A stretch of 31,281 bases of DNA from Chara braunii (Eukaryota; Streptophyta; Charophyceae; Charales; Characeae), in contig BFEA01000157.1 in the NCBI GenBank assembly GCA_003427395.1, positions 2,445,638-2,476,918 on the forward strand. Direction: 5' to 3'. The first letter of the stretch is position 1. Each line of letters begins with the position of its first letter. The translations under genes and the position numbers were made by a program. Shown piece by piece: positions 10,200 to 20,502 of this stretch. The notes below the pieces were generated by a model. That model was not told the DNA's origin. It saw only the letters and a program-made list of their open reading frames with translations, and made no database searches.

Positions 10200-11230
10200 C
10201 TGCAGGGCAGATACAATCGGCTTAAAAAAAAGGAAGTGTGAAAAGGAAAGAAAAAGGGGAAAGGATGAAAATCGGGTTTTGGTCTTGTGCGTGGACTTGC
10301 GCTGCTATCCAGGCGAAGCGGTGGCACGAAAGAAACTTGAAGCACCGTCCTTTCTTTCCGCATTTTTGTTTTCTATTGTTTATTATTATTATCATTATTA
10401 CTTTACCGGTTTTCAGGCGCGGATTTTTCTTTCCCTTTTGTCGTTTCGTGGGAAGGCCAACGGTCCGAATTTGGAGTTGCAGTCCGAGTTGGCCCTCTTA
10501 TATCGTCTGGGAATGAGTGTCGACCGTGCCGCGCGGTTGGACCCCAAAAGGAGGGTGACCCGCGACCGCATTGGTAGGAGGAATATCACCCCCTGTAGAG
10601 GGTCATAGACCCCCTCCTTGCCATCGCACGTGGGTACCCATCAGGGGTAGCATTCTGGTGTTTTTAATAGAAAGTAAATAGGTGGTCAGTATCCCGTTAT
10701 GGGACCACCTCATCGCCGTTGTTGGTCAGAAGTAGCGTCACGGATTCCTGAAGGTGATAGTAGCAAGAGGTCTAGTCTGTACTACGACCGTTGAGCTACG
10801 AATTCTGACTCTTCAAAAAGAAATTTGTTTGAGAATATTTGTATTTTATTCTTTTTATATACACTTTAAATTATTATTCGAATTTTCTTCTACACGCCGG
10901 GATCGCAGCTCTTCTAAGTTCTATAAGAAGAGGGAGCCCTTGGGTCTCCCGGCAAGCGAGTGAGGCTGTCGTGTTGCGAGTAGGGTGGTAGTGGCTCGCT
11001 GAGGTCCTCTGTTCCTGACGGATCTAAGTCTGGTTAGCCATCACCCGCTCACAGGTTATGAGTGTGGTCGGAGCGCTAGTGCTGGCTATCTGGCGGCCAG
11101 TAAAAGGGCATCAGCTGGCTACCTCGTTGTGCTGGCGCAACTAGCTTGAGACCAAGAAGTCAGGAGTAGTGGGTGTCCGTGCGAGCTGAGTGCCTATTTC
11201 TGGAGACAAGACTATCTATTCTGAGCGAAA
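10200..11230. other. No gene recognised
   Basis: Apart from the suspected duplicated block at 10378-10560, I see only overlapping short frames. No motif, RNA gene or element end can be supported. Confidence 0.5.
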
Positions 11231-11233
11231 ACC

Positions 11234-11755
11234 ATGACGTTGCACGGATATAGACCCGGGTACTGGTATCACCAGGCCCGCTGGAAGCCTGTGTCCGGGG
11301 AAGGGCCCTGGATTACCGTCATACTCAATTATGACGGTGGAGATGAGCTGGTAATGAAGATCAACGTGGAGGGAGAAAGAGAGGGAGAGATGCGGACTAA
11401 CCCGAAGTTGCAGGACGCGATTTCGGAGGCGAGAGACCGGGCTGAGAGACGCTGTAGACGGGACGGAGTGACGGCAAGGCTACAGATAACTGTGGCCTAT
11501 CACGAGACTGAGACCTCAATGGACACAGCAGACCTGGAACAGGTCCACCAGGACAGAGACTCGGGAGGGGAAAGTGAGATGAGTGATGCGGATCGAGAGA
11601 CAGATCTCAGGTCCTGGAACAGACCAGGAGAGATCCAGAGGCATCACCGAGTTGCAGACCCAGTGGAAGTAGGACCCGAGGCCAACTCTCGACAACTGAC
11701 GTCGAGGGGCCGCGGGACGGAAGAGAAGCAAAACAGGGGGAAGGGATGCGTGTGA
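11234..11755 (+). CDS. Unrecognised 173-aa ORF, charged C-terminal half
   Basis: An ATG in fair context (A at -3) opens an uninterrupted 173-codon frame. Residues 26-40 (WITVILNYDGGDELV) look like paired beta strands. Residues 58-77 are a highly charged helix (EARDRAERRCRRDG), followed by another predicted strand (LQITVAY). From about residue 95 on the protein is hydrophilic and probably disordered, ending in an RG/K-rich tail. The strand-strand, charged helix, strand order recalls the accessory domain carried by the retroelement at 20.5-30.9 kb, but sequence identity is too low to claim homology. No promoter, partner gene or transposon end is evident around it. Confidence 0.4.
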   Translation: MTLHGYRPGYWYHQARWKPVSGEGPWITVILNYDGGDELVMKINVEGEREGEMRTNPKLQDAISEARDRAERRCRRDGVTARLQITVAYHETETSMDTADLEQVHQDRDSGGESEMSDADRETDLRSWNRPGEIQRHHRVADPVEVGPEANSRQLTSRGRGTEEKQNRGKGCV

Positions 11756-11759
11756 AGGG

Positions 11760-13130
11760 AGCTCACTACAACGGAGAGGCTGAGGCAAGGACGTGCGGCT
11801 CGTGGTACACACGACGTGTGTCATGCGAGAGTGAGAGAGAGAGAGAAAAGGTCAACGCGTGAAAGGGGAAGAGAGGCCGTTGATGTCAACACCACAGGCT
11901 ATGTACAAGAATGAGGAGTGAGCTTACCGCATTTTCATTAGGGAGATAGCCTTGGATTGATCAAGACCTGAAAATGTGACCTGTGTACTCAGCCAACGCG
12001 TGGTACACTCGTGCTGGAGGGAAAGGAGTTTTGGCGAGATGCGCGAGTGATTAGGCATGGGAGAAGGGGAAGCGCTCTTGGAGTGCATGACGAGCAGGCA
12101 AAATTACGGGTCTTCGGGCTATGACGAGGAGGCTAGAGAGCCGTCAAGCGAGGTTTGGGCGCTTGTCTTTCAAGAATCCGGTTGCGAGTTTTCTGACTGA
12201 AGCCCCGAGCAGTTTTTCACGTGTTGTTTGCTTCCTCCTGACTTTCCACGTTGCCGGGAGTATGTGAGAGAACTACGATTGATGTGCCTTGGCTGTTTAA
12301 CTGGCGGGAATAGTATTGGTCGCGTGCCACGTTGGGTATGGAAACAACAGGGCCTAATGTGGTGATTCATTCGAGTACCAGGAAGAGCATTATTCGTGTT
12401 GTAGCGCGGTGAAAAGATGTGAGGAGGGGTCTGCGTGTATGCTCTAGTTTTGTCAAGTGAACGAAGGTCATTACCGCTGCTTCTTTGATGAGTGGACGGT
12501 TGGAGAAACCAACGTGCGCGCTTCATACGGCGTATGCGGACTCAGCGTGAGAGGGGGGTGACAACCAAGAGTCATCCGTGTGTTTTCTCTATAACTGTCT
12601 TGGCCAAGACTTCAGATAAGATGTTGATTCTTGCGGGACACGATTCCCTTTCCGCTTTCACTAATTTTAGTCCCCCTCGTAATTCAGGTAGTCAGTGCAA
12701 CTGATCGTCATTTATTGATCATGTTTGCACCATAATGAAGAAATAAGCTCACAAGTATATCGTGTGAGAGTATGAACGAGGGGGTAGTCTCGGTCCGTAA
12801 CAACAATTCAAACATACCTGTCACTAAAGTGACTCAACGTAAGGGAGGTATGTTCGAGACATTGGTGAGTTTGAGATTGAGTATTTCTCGTTTTTTTTTC
12901 CCTTGCTTGACCAGGTGCTGCCGGTTTTGGCGTGTAGCTTATACTGAGTGGGATAGGTGACCTCGTGGCGAGATCAAAGAGACTTGCTGCCCCTGTAATC
13001 AAGAGTTTATGCCCCGCAAAGTAGAGTTTACAAATACATAAAGGACTCGGACTTTTTTTTTCGTTCCCTTTCATCTGTGTGTGACAGCAGAGTGCTGATT
13101 GTGTTGAGTGGCATTTCTGCGTGATTACAC
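11760..13130. other. No gene recognised
   Basis: Short frames of 60-118 codons on both strands lack motifs. Composition is close to neutral with purine-rich patches near 11830-11870. Nothing supportable. Confidence 0.5.
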
Positions 13131-13450
13131 TGTGTGACTACGCCGTGCGATCACATAGAGTGACTGCACTGCGCGGCTGTACAGTGTAACTACGTTGTTG
13201 TATGAGTGTACTGTGTGACTAAGCCATGCGATTACGTAGCATGACTGCACTGCGCGGCTGTACTGTGTAACTACGTTGTTGTATGAATGCACTGTGTGAC
13301 TAAGCCATGCGATCGCGTAGTGTGACTGCACAACGCGGCTATACCGTGAAACTATATTGCTGAGTAAATGCACTGTACGACTAAGTCATGCGATCACATA
13401 GAATGATTGTGCTGAGTGGCTATACTGTGTGGCTGCATGAGTGTATGGCC
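13131..13450. repeat. 81-bp satellite, four copies, each of three 27-bp subunits
   Basis: Copies start at 13131, 13212, 13293 and 13374, an exact 81-bp spacing. Within each copy three related 27-bp subunits built on GTGACTAC/GTGACTGC/GTAACTAC can be seen, so this is a small higher-order repeat. The first three copies are close to each other and the fourth is more diverged. Because 81 is a multiple of three, a minus-strand frame stays open with a 27-residue periodicity. That is a by-product, not evidence of a protein. Confidence 0.9.
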
Positions 13451-15649
13451 GCCAGGGTTTACACATGTGCGTCTAATCGTGTACCCGATTGTGACTGTGT
13501 GAGTTCATTAGTGATCAGAAAACAATTGGGCAAGTGAGCATTTTTCCTAAGTTATTTCAATGGTCAACTGAAAGCTACTTTGAAGAAAAGTTGAAGATAC
13601 TGAAATTATAGTCACCGTAAAAGCTTGAGCAGATGTACCGAGCACTGCCTAGTGAATGAGTGGTTATCTGACAGTGACTCGAGAAGAAAAACCCCTTTTA
13701 TTCGTTTATATGCTTAATCTTTTTTTTTCTTCTTATCGTCACTCGGTCCATGTCCCTGTTCAGACAAAAGCCTCAGTCGCGAGTTTGATCTCTCGAAGAA
13801 TCAAAACGCAGACCAAGTAGCAAAGCTTAAAAGCGGGGACTGGTCTGTTTACGCTGGTTTGTCATGCCCAGGCGAACCTTCGGTGAGTAGTAGAGTTCTT
13901 GTTTAGAGAAAGTTCTTGGATGGGCAGGAGGCAACGAACACTAAAGAGGATTATATATCTTTTTGTAAAGTATTTAATTGATGGGGACTAGCGAGGGTTA
14001 ACTTACTTCTGAGTAAGACCAACGAATAGTGATTGAACCATTATCAATATTAAGCATGATCTGAGCAGAGTCACTTAATAATTTGAACGCGGCCATTTAT
14101 CAGCGATTCCGTTGTGAATATCGTGCAGGTTGAGTCGTTGAGTTGGGTTCCTGACTTGACTTAATCTGAACTTTTGTCATATTACACCTGGAAACTTGGA
14201 AGGACAACCAAGCACGAACGTTTCCTGGATCTAACCGGTGTCACATTCACTGATAAGTTACGTGCAAACCTACTGAAGTAGCATGAGCATTGCCTGTGAA
14301 GCGTTTTTATTTCATACGTTGTGTTGGCTAACGCAGAAGCGGGGACCACGGTGTTCAATGCTGCGTACGGATAGAAGTCACAATTGCTTTGCTCAACACT
14401 AAGTTAGCNGTAGTGAGGTTATACTGCTNTTGAGTCTGGCTCCACGCTNGGGCTAAACTCGACTATCCAGTACTCAACGAGATTGGTCATTGTGCCTCAT
14501 CACACCTCGTTCAACTCAAACGTAATTCAGATCTGCACAGGAAAGAATGTGAGAAGCTTCTCATGTCATGTCGATGAAAGACAAAGCCACTGATTAAGCG
14601 GTTCAAAATTCTTATAGAGCAACAACTCATCCAGAGAGAGGAATAAAGTTAACTACTTGATTTCCACAGTTGCTGCCATTTTTCGAACCAGACCTGGAAA
14701 GTAGATTGATAGTTCAGAGCTACTGATCGAATTTCCGACAAATACTCCTCCGCCTTGTCAAACTTACTAGGTCTCTAAGTGTCCAGCGAGACAGAGAACC
14801 ACCTACCACCCTTTCCCTGCCTTTTTTTTTATAGCAAGTTACAGCAAGGGAGCTGCGTGTGCAGATGTTTTATGGTCAGCTCCTTCTTGCGATGCTTTGG
14901 TCAGGGAACGAGCTCGAGGTTCTCATCTGATTAATTGCTATCTCTGGCTTGGATTGTTGGTTCCTATGGCTGGTGAGCCGGTGCGATAAACATCGACAGG
15001 AAAATGGGGGATAGTAAGACGGTTAGAGTAACCTGCTCGCTGCACCAAGGCATTGCAGGGGACTGGAAGGAGGAAGCAGTGGTTTTCTAGATCCCAAAGG
15101 GACTGCTTCTCCCTGAGCTAATTCTATTCTGGGTTATGCCCTGTCAGACGAAAGGGGTAAGTTCCGATATAAAAACAGAAAACAGGGAGACGAGCCCTGC
15201 AGTCTGATGATAAAGATATCGCAGCAGATTGAACCTCAAACACCGAACCCAATGTCAGGGATGTTGATCGAAAGAGCAAGCAAAGCATTTTAACCAACCC
15301 AGTTTGGTAACCATGAGGGACAGTGAGGTAGTGGTAGTGAAGAGCGGACTGGTCAGAGACAAGAGAGAGGGTTAGGAGGAAGAGGCGTTCAGGGATATGA
15401 AAAAGCATAAACTAACTCAAAGGAAGTTTGCTGTTGAAATAGCAGGAGAGAGAAAATTTATCGAATACGCTATCTACTTTTATGGGTCTGATGATAAACT
15501 GCATAGTACTGGTTCTTCACTAGAAAGCGTTGAGCAGGCTAAGGCAAAACTCGTGTGAGCCCAGTGATGTTCAAGTCACCATTTCCAGGGATCTACCAGC
15601 ATCTAAACAGTGGCATGAGGGTACGGGAGTCCATAATCCAGGTACTCAG
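13451..15649. other. No gene recognised; three single ambiguous bases
   Basis: Single N calls occur at 14409, 14429 and 14449, exactly 20 bp apart. A 53-codon plus-strand frame (ATG 15397 to TGA 15558) is too short to support without comparison. A 94-codon minus frame at 15124-15408 shows no motif. No remnants of retrotransposon internal domains and no polypurine tract are recognised next to the LTR that begins at 15650. Confidence 0.5.
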
Positions 15650-16203
15650 TGCATATTCAGGCAACCAAAACCAGGACTAGGTCGAGACTAACATTCAGAA
15701 CACTACTCAGGACAACATTTAACAACAGTTTTACTACTATTTAATCCGTGCTTAACCAACAAACAATCAGTTTGAGCGGCAACAGATATCCATTGGTGAA
15801 CAAACGATTAGCTCAGTCAGCGATATTCTGTTTTCAACCAGGGAAAATTTAGTAGTATTCAGCTTCTCAATCAGTAGTTATCAGTAGTGTTCAGCAACCG
15901 GGAACAGCAAACAGAAACAACGATAAGAAATAGCAGTCAGGGACGGCAATTGGAAGCAGCAACCAGACCAGCAATCAGATTTGCAATCAGACCGGTGATT
16001 ATGCAGGTAATTAGATCAGCAACCCGTCCGGTAAAATAGTTCTCAGCAATCGGTGCTCAACAATCATTTGATTAGTTTTTAACAACCAATGTCCTGCAAA
16101 CTTTTAATCAGTGTTCAACAAGTGGTGAATCATGTCAGTTTTCAGAGCTGCAGGTAATCAGTCAACAATCAGGTAGCAATCATTCGGTTAGAACTCGAAA
16201 CAA

Positions 16204-16295
16204 CGATCAGTCAATTCTCGAAACTGCGATCAGTCAATTCTCAGAACAACGATCAGTCAATTATCAGGGCAGCGATCAGTCATTTCTCAAAACAG
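16204..16295 (+). repeat. 23-bp leader repeat in LTR (x4)
   Basis: CGATCAGTCAATT-type units start at 16204, 16227, 16250 and 16273, exactly 23 bp apart. They lie just upstream of the LTR-encoded reading frame. The array is conserved in the other LTR. The preceding 400 bp are rich in CAATCAG and CAGCAA words. Confidence 0.85.
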
Positions 16296-16357
16296 TAATC
16301 AGTTTGGTAATTTGTTCCCCGGGACCATCTGATCAGCTTGTACTGGCAAGGATACTC

Positions 16358-17032
16358 ATGAGCACAGTTCAGTCTACACCGGTCAGTGAGTCAGTGCTGG
16401 CCAGTCTCAATCGGTTCTCATGCAAGGAGACATTTCGTTATCAGTATGTTAGTGTCATTGGTTTCAGACAGGGAGATCTGTCAATCTTCATTGTCTAGAA
16501 CAGTTTTGTTGATTGCACTATCCATGATTTGAGGCCCTATCTGAAGAAGGGCAAGGAGGCTCATGAACTTTTCGATCCAGTCTGGATCTCAGCCACCTAA
16601 TACCTTGAGCAGAGAGAGAGGGAGCTCGATGAGAGTGGCACTACGTTGATCCGCAGCTTCGGGCTGATGCTTTATACTGACTATCCTAGGCCTCCAGTCC
16701 CTTCTCTTCTCACTGATGGCACGAGTTGGCTGGAAGTGATTGGTTAGGCAAAGAGGTACATCTCTCCAGCAGTGATCGACATTGAGGCACTGACCGAGCC
16801 CACCAAGTATCCCTACCTCAGACGAGGGGTCTTTTCAGTGGACGGACTGCCTACTTTGCGGGAGGAGTTTTGCTCCATGGTTAACTACCGTGTCATGTGC
16901 CTTGGATGGTCATGCTCAGAGCTTGCTGGCTACAGGTGACATTTTGTCACGAAGCCCCAGTCCCAGATTGTACGTGGGCGTGGGTCACGACACCAGAGAA
17001 AATCAGTGAAAAGAGAGATTGAGAGAGACTGA
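16358..17032 (+). pseudogene. LTR-encoded accessory protein, broken copy (A')
   Basis: This is the counterpart of the intact 224-codon frame in the other LTR (29555-30229), with the same ATG, the same length (675 nt) and no net indel. Four nonsense changes break it: TAG at codon 47 (Q in the intact copy), TAA at codon 81 (E), TAG at codon 130 (L) and TGA at codon 194 (W). All are single-base substitutions. Lack of frame-disrupting indels with four stops suggests either late decay or few indels overall in this LTR pair. The function of the family is unknown. Confidence 0.75.
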
Positions 17033-17306
17033 CCAGAGGGATGAGTGAGGACTCTTGAGAGGTGCTGACCACGCTCGTTTATGTGTACTTTCTGAGATTA
17101 TAATGAATTCTCATTCTTCCCTCACTCAATTCCTCCTGTCTTTGCTCGAGTCAGTCAGTTTTATTTTTTGCATCATTCTTGCTTGATGATTGCCTTCGTG
17201 GATGTTTGTCACAGTTCTCAAAATCAGATTGACATAATTGATGCATGCATAGCACCCCATAATTTTATGATTATTATTTGCATAATTCTCTGCTGTTCCG
17301 AATCAA

Positions 17307-17314
17307 TATAAAAG
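17307..17314 (+). promoter_or_regulatory. Candidate LTR TATA box
   Basis: TATAAAAG lies about 190 bp before the LTR end. The other LTR has AAATAAAAG at the matching place (29272-29280, minus). If this is the core promoter, U3 is about 1.65 kb and contains the accessory ORF, and R-U5 is only about 160 bp. The altered box in the other copy, which also creates AATAAA words, leaves open a poly(A)-signal role. Confidence 0.4.
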
Positions 17315-17448
17315 ATTCCTAAGACCGGGGACCGGTGAAGATCGCAATTGAAGGGTCTCGCTTGAAGCTGGACGCACACAACGGGAAGGGATTTGCATTA
17401 TTTGATTTATTTTATTTATTGCAATCACATACAAAATCATGCGTGACA

Positions 17449-17479
17449 GCCTGTTGGCTTTCCGGTCGCCCGAACAGGC
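17449..17479 (+). other. Hairpin near the LTR end (U5 region)
   Basis: GCCTGTT (17449-17455) and AACAGGC (17473-17479) are perfect inverted repeats. The other LTR has one mismatch in the second arm (AAGAGGC). Such U5 hairpins often lie next to the primer site in retroelement RNAs; function here is inferred only. Confidence 0.4.
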
Positions 17480-17504
17480 TTGACTAGAAAAAGTGAGACA
17501 ACAC

Positions 17505-17522
17505 GCGGCACACACGCGCACA

Positions 17523-17606
<84 letters not shown>

Positions 17607-17607
17607 C
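17505..17607. repeat. (CA)n microsatellite running into the gap
   Basis: Almost pure CA dinucleotides from about 17523, preceded by a CACACGCGCAC transition that abuts the LTR end. Reading frames through it are artefacts. Confidence 0.95.
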
Positions 17608-18357
17608 NNNNNNNNNNNNNNNNNNNNNNNNNNNNNNNNNNNNNNNNNNNNNNNNNNNNNNNNNNNNNNNNNNNNNNNNNNNNNNNNNNNNNNNNNNNNN
17701 NNNNNNNNNNNNNNNNNNNNNNNNNNNNNNNNNNNNNNNNNNNNNNNNNNNNNNNNNNNNNNNNNNNNNNNNNNNNNNNNNNNNNNNNNNNNNNNNNNNN
17801 NNNNNNNNNNNNNNNNNNNNNNNNNNNNNNNNNNNNNNNNNNNNNNNNNNNNNNNNNNNNNNNNNNNNNNNNNNNNNNNNNNNNNNNNNNNNNNNNNNNN
17901 NNNNNNNNNNNNNNNNNNNNNNNNNNNNNNNNNNNNNNNNNNNNNNNNNNNNNNNNNNNNNNNNNNNNNNNNNNNNNNNNNNNNNNNNNNNNNNNNNNNN
18001 NNNNNNNNNNNNNNNNNNNNNNNNNNNNNNNNNNNNNNNNNNNNNNNNNNNNNNNNNNNNNNNNNNNNNNNNNNNNNNNNNNNNNNNNNNNNNNNNNNNN
18101 NNNNNNNNNNNNNNNNNNNNNNNNNNNNNNNNNNNNNNNNNNNNNNNNNNNNNNNNNNNNNNNNNNNNNNNNNNNNNNNNNNNNNNNNNNNNNNNNNNNN
18201 NNNNNNNNNNNNNNNNNNNNNNNNNNNNNNNNNNNNNNNNNNNNNNNNNNNNNNNNNNNNNNNNNNNNNNNNNNNNNNNNNNNNNNNNNNNNNNNNNNNN
18301 NNNNNNNNNNNNNNNNNNNNNNNNNNNNNNNNNNNNNNNNNNNNNNNNNNNNNNNNN
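17608..18357. other. Assembly gap (750 N)
   Basis: 750 unknown bases lie between a CA and a TA microsatellite. True size, and whether the two sides belong together in this orientation, cannot be judged from the sequence. A missing 3' LTR could lie here if the gap is really larger. Confidence 1.

Positions 18358-18447
<90 letters not shown>
18358..18447. repeat. (TA)n microsatellite
   Basis: About 45 TA dinucleotides directly after the gap. Confidence 0.95.
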
Positions 18448-18452
<5 letters not shown>

Positions 18453-20500
18453 TATTATTTAATTCAGGAAAATTCGTGTAAAATCGGGTCCTCGGTGCGG
18501 TCCAGGTAGGCCGCGGATGCGAACATATTTGGGTCCGCGATCCGAGCTCGACCCCGCGGACACGTCCGCGGGTGTTACATAGGATAAGGGACAATGGGTG
18601 ACTTTCCTCATGAATACCCCGATCTTCCACGTGACCCTTGACCCTGCATAGTTGTAATACACAACCCTCATCGGAAAGGGCAAGACGTGCACTAGAACCC
18701 TGCACAACCTAATAGTCAAATCAACATATACAGGCTGCTCAGACCCAGGATTAACCTTCGTTTTTATGTGAAAGCTTGATGGATGAAACATCTTAACGTC
18801 AGCAGGGAATCACAAGAACCAATAAGATGGTCTCGAATGACTATAGCTAAGACGATAAAACTAGCCTCTCTGCAAGGGCAGGCGGAGCACCATTGTTTGT
18901 CACAAAAAAATCAGCAAGTCCCACAGACGACAACCATGCCCCAGCAAGCAGACCCTCTGACAACTAGCAGTCACGCATCAATAAATTAAAATAAAACCCA
19001 TAAATAAAACAATAAATAACAAACAACCATTAATACATAACAGCTCTTCATACCCAGGATTTACTGATTGCCTTGATTTCGGCCCACCACTGGCCAGGAA
19101 CGTCAGACGTCCCGTCAGTCTGACATACCTCATTCGGCCCGCCTCAGGCAAGGATTAGTCAGACCATTTGTCTTGACAGCCCCTTTGACCTGCCTCCAAG
19201 TCTGGACCAATCATACCCACTACTCGAGTATGACAACCCTTTGGCACTCTCGCCAGGACACCCAGACTATTGCGGGTCTGGTCACCCTGTGACAGTAAAC
19301 GTCCCGTCAGTTTGACTGTCCCGAACACTGCGCTCAGGGACCGGCTCACCTACCAGTTTTTGGCCAAGGGTGTTGGCTACCCTGCCCAAATTTTTGAACG
19401 TGGGACCCGGTCGAAGCACAGTTCCAGGCTCTGGCTAACCTCACTGGATTGCATCCTCTGACTGCAGTAGGGTTCCAGCTGACCCATTTCAACCTCATAG
19501 GCCAGACTCCCGGAGTCTTAGCCTCAGCTGAGTACGGAATTCGACACTCGCGTCGGGGACCTGCTGACCCCACCAGATTGCAACCTACTGCGGTAAGGCT
19601 CTGGCTGGCCCCGACAATCAACGCATCCTTAGGTTAGAGAAGAAAACCCCAGACACATACAATCAGGCAAGTATATCATAACCCACAAGCAGACTGCCCA
19701 CGCCCCATAACAGAACAAACATCTCTCAAGATTCCCGTCAGTCTCAAGAGGCACTGAACAATAACATGCTAGCCAACACTAAGAGTTTGCCAGAGACCTT
19801 CCTTCAATCGCAAGCAAAAACTTAGTGCTAGCCCAGAGAGGTCCCTTTCCTCAACTGGGATTTTTTTTTCCAAGAGACGTCCCGTCAGTCTCAAGGAAAT
19901 ACTGAAACTCTTATCTCAGAGAGGTTCCTTCCCTCATCTGAGTGAAGACCGACCCTTAGCCAAGAAGCACGAAGTCCCTCTACTGACCACCCTCAGTCAA
20001 GTAAAGCTGAACTTCGTTATGCCTGCCTGCGTCTGAATCTCTTGGATGGACAACTTAGTTAGAGACCCGAAGTCCTTCTGCTGATAACTTTCATTATGAC
20101 AAAACTGAACTTCTTTATGCCCATCATGCTTTCTTTTTATAATAAAGATAATACTTCTCATATCATTTGATGTGCCACAACCATGAGTTTCTCAGATCTT
20201 GACACTGTGCCAATGCTCCCAGAACTGTACTCACAGTTACTCCTCACTCTCAGAACTTGATACTCATGGAACGACTGCAGCACTATATCAAAGATATAGT
20301 CTCATTAACTTAGCTCTTTGCTGAGGTAGATAACGAAATGACTTGCTGAAAACTGGAACATTGAAAATGAGATGCTGATACTGAAGTACTGAAACTGAAA
20401 TGTTGAATCGACTATGCAAAAATGACCATTGTCTGCTGATAATTGAGCCTCACTGTCTCAATGTCTTATTATACTCTTTCTCGGTCCTCTATGACCGTTC
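18448..20500. other. Non-coding region 3' of integrase; repeated CGTCCCGTCAGTCT motif
   Basis: No gene is seen. A motif close to CGTCCCGTCAGTCT recurs at about 19106-19124, 19297-19316, 19731-19745 and 19876-19894. Diverged neighbours such as GAGAGGTCCCTTTCCTCA and GAGAGGTTCCTTCCCTCA, or GAAGTCC with CTGAACTTC, point to old tandem duplications. A near-perfect palindrome of 9-bp arms, CCCGCGGAC/GTCCGCGGG, sits at 18553-18572. Beside it the minus strand reads TGTAACACC (from 18579), a common start of plant Ty3/Gypsy LTRs. No sequence resembling the start of the 29086-30937 LTR occurs here. Confidence 0.5.
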
Positions 20501-20502
20501 TC

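Larger units (their letters stand above)
15650..17500 (+). repeat. LTR of the Ty3/Gypsy family, inverted relative to the main element
   Basis: This 1851-bp block (TG at 15650-15651, CA at 17499-17500) is the reverse-oriented counterpart of 29086-30937 (1852 bp). The two are well over 90% identical by eye along their length. Homology stops at the CA end: the other copy continues into a primer-binding site, whereas here CACA-rich sequence leading to a microsatellite follows. The flanking 5-mers CTCAG and ACACG do not match, so there is no target-site duplication. No polypurine tract precedes it. It is best read as a solo or recombinant LTR, or the edge of a rearrangement or misassembly. Confidence 0.85.

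Noticed and set aside
10735-10805. tRNA-like segment on the minus strand with TAGCTCAACGGT
   Set aside because: A box-like word present, but no B box or cloverleaf pairing could be built.
13125-13450. Regular repeats considered as a CRISPR array
   Set aside because: Units are contiguous 81-bp satellite copies without unique spacers, in eukaryotic DNA.
14520-14900. Possible reverse-transcriptase remnant on the plus strand upstream of the inverted LTR
   Set aside because: A few RT-like words appear in translation, but no ordered catalytic blocks; too weak to call.
15124-15408. 94-codon minus-strand frame
   Set aside because: No motif, no conserved context, length compatible with chance.
17480-18509. 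Long frames of about 335 codons across the CA repeat, N gap and TA repeat
   Set aside because: They consist of dinucleotide-repeat peptides and unknown residues; no real coding sequence.
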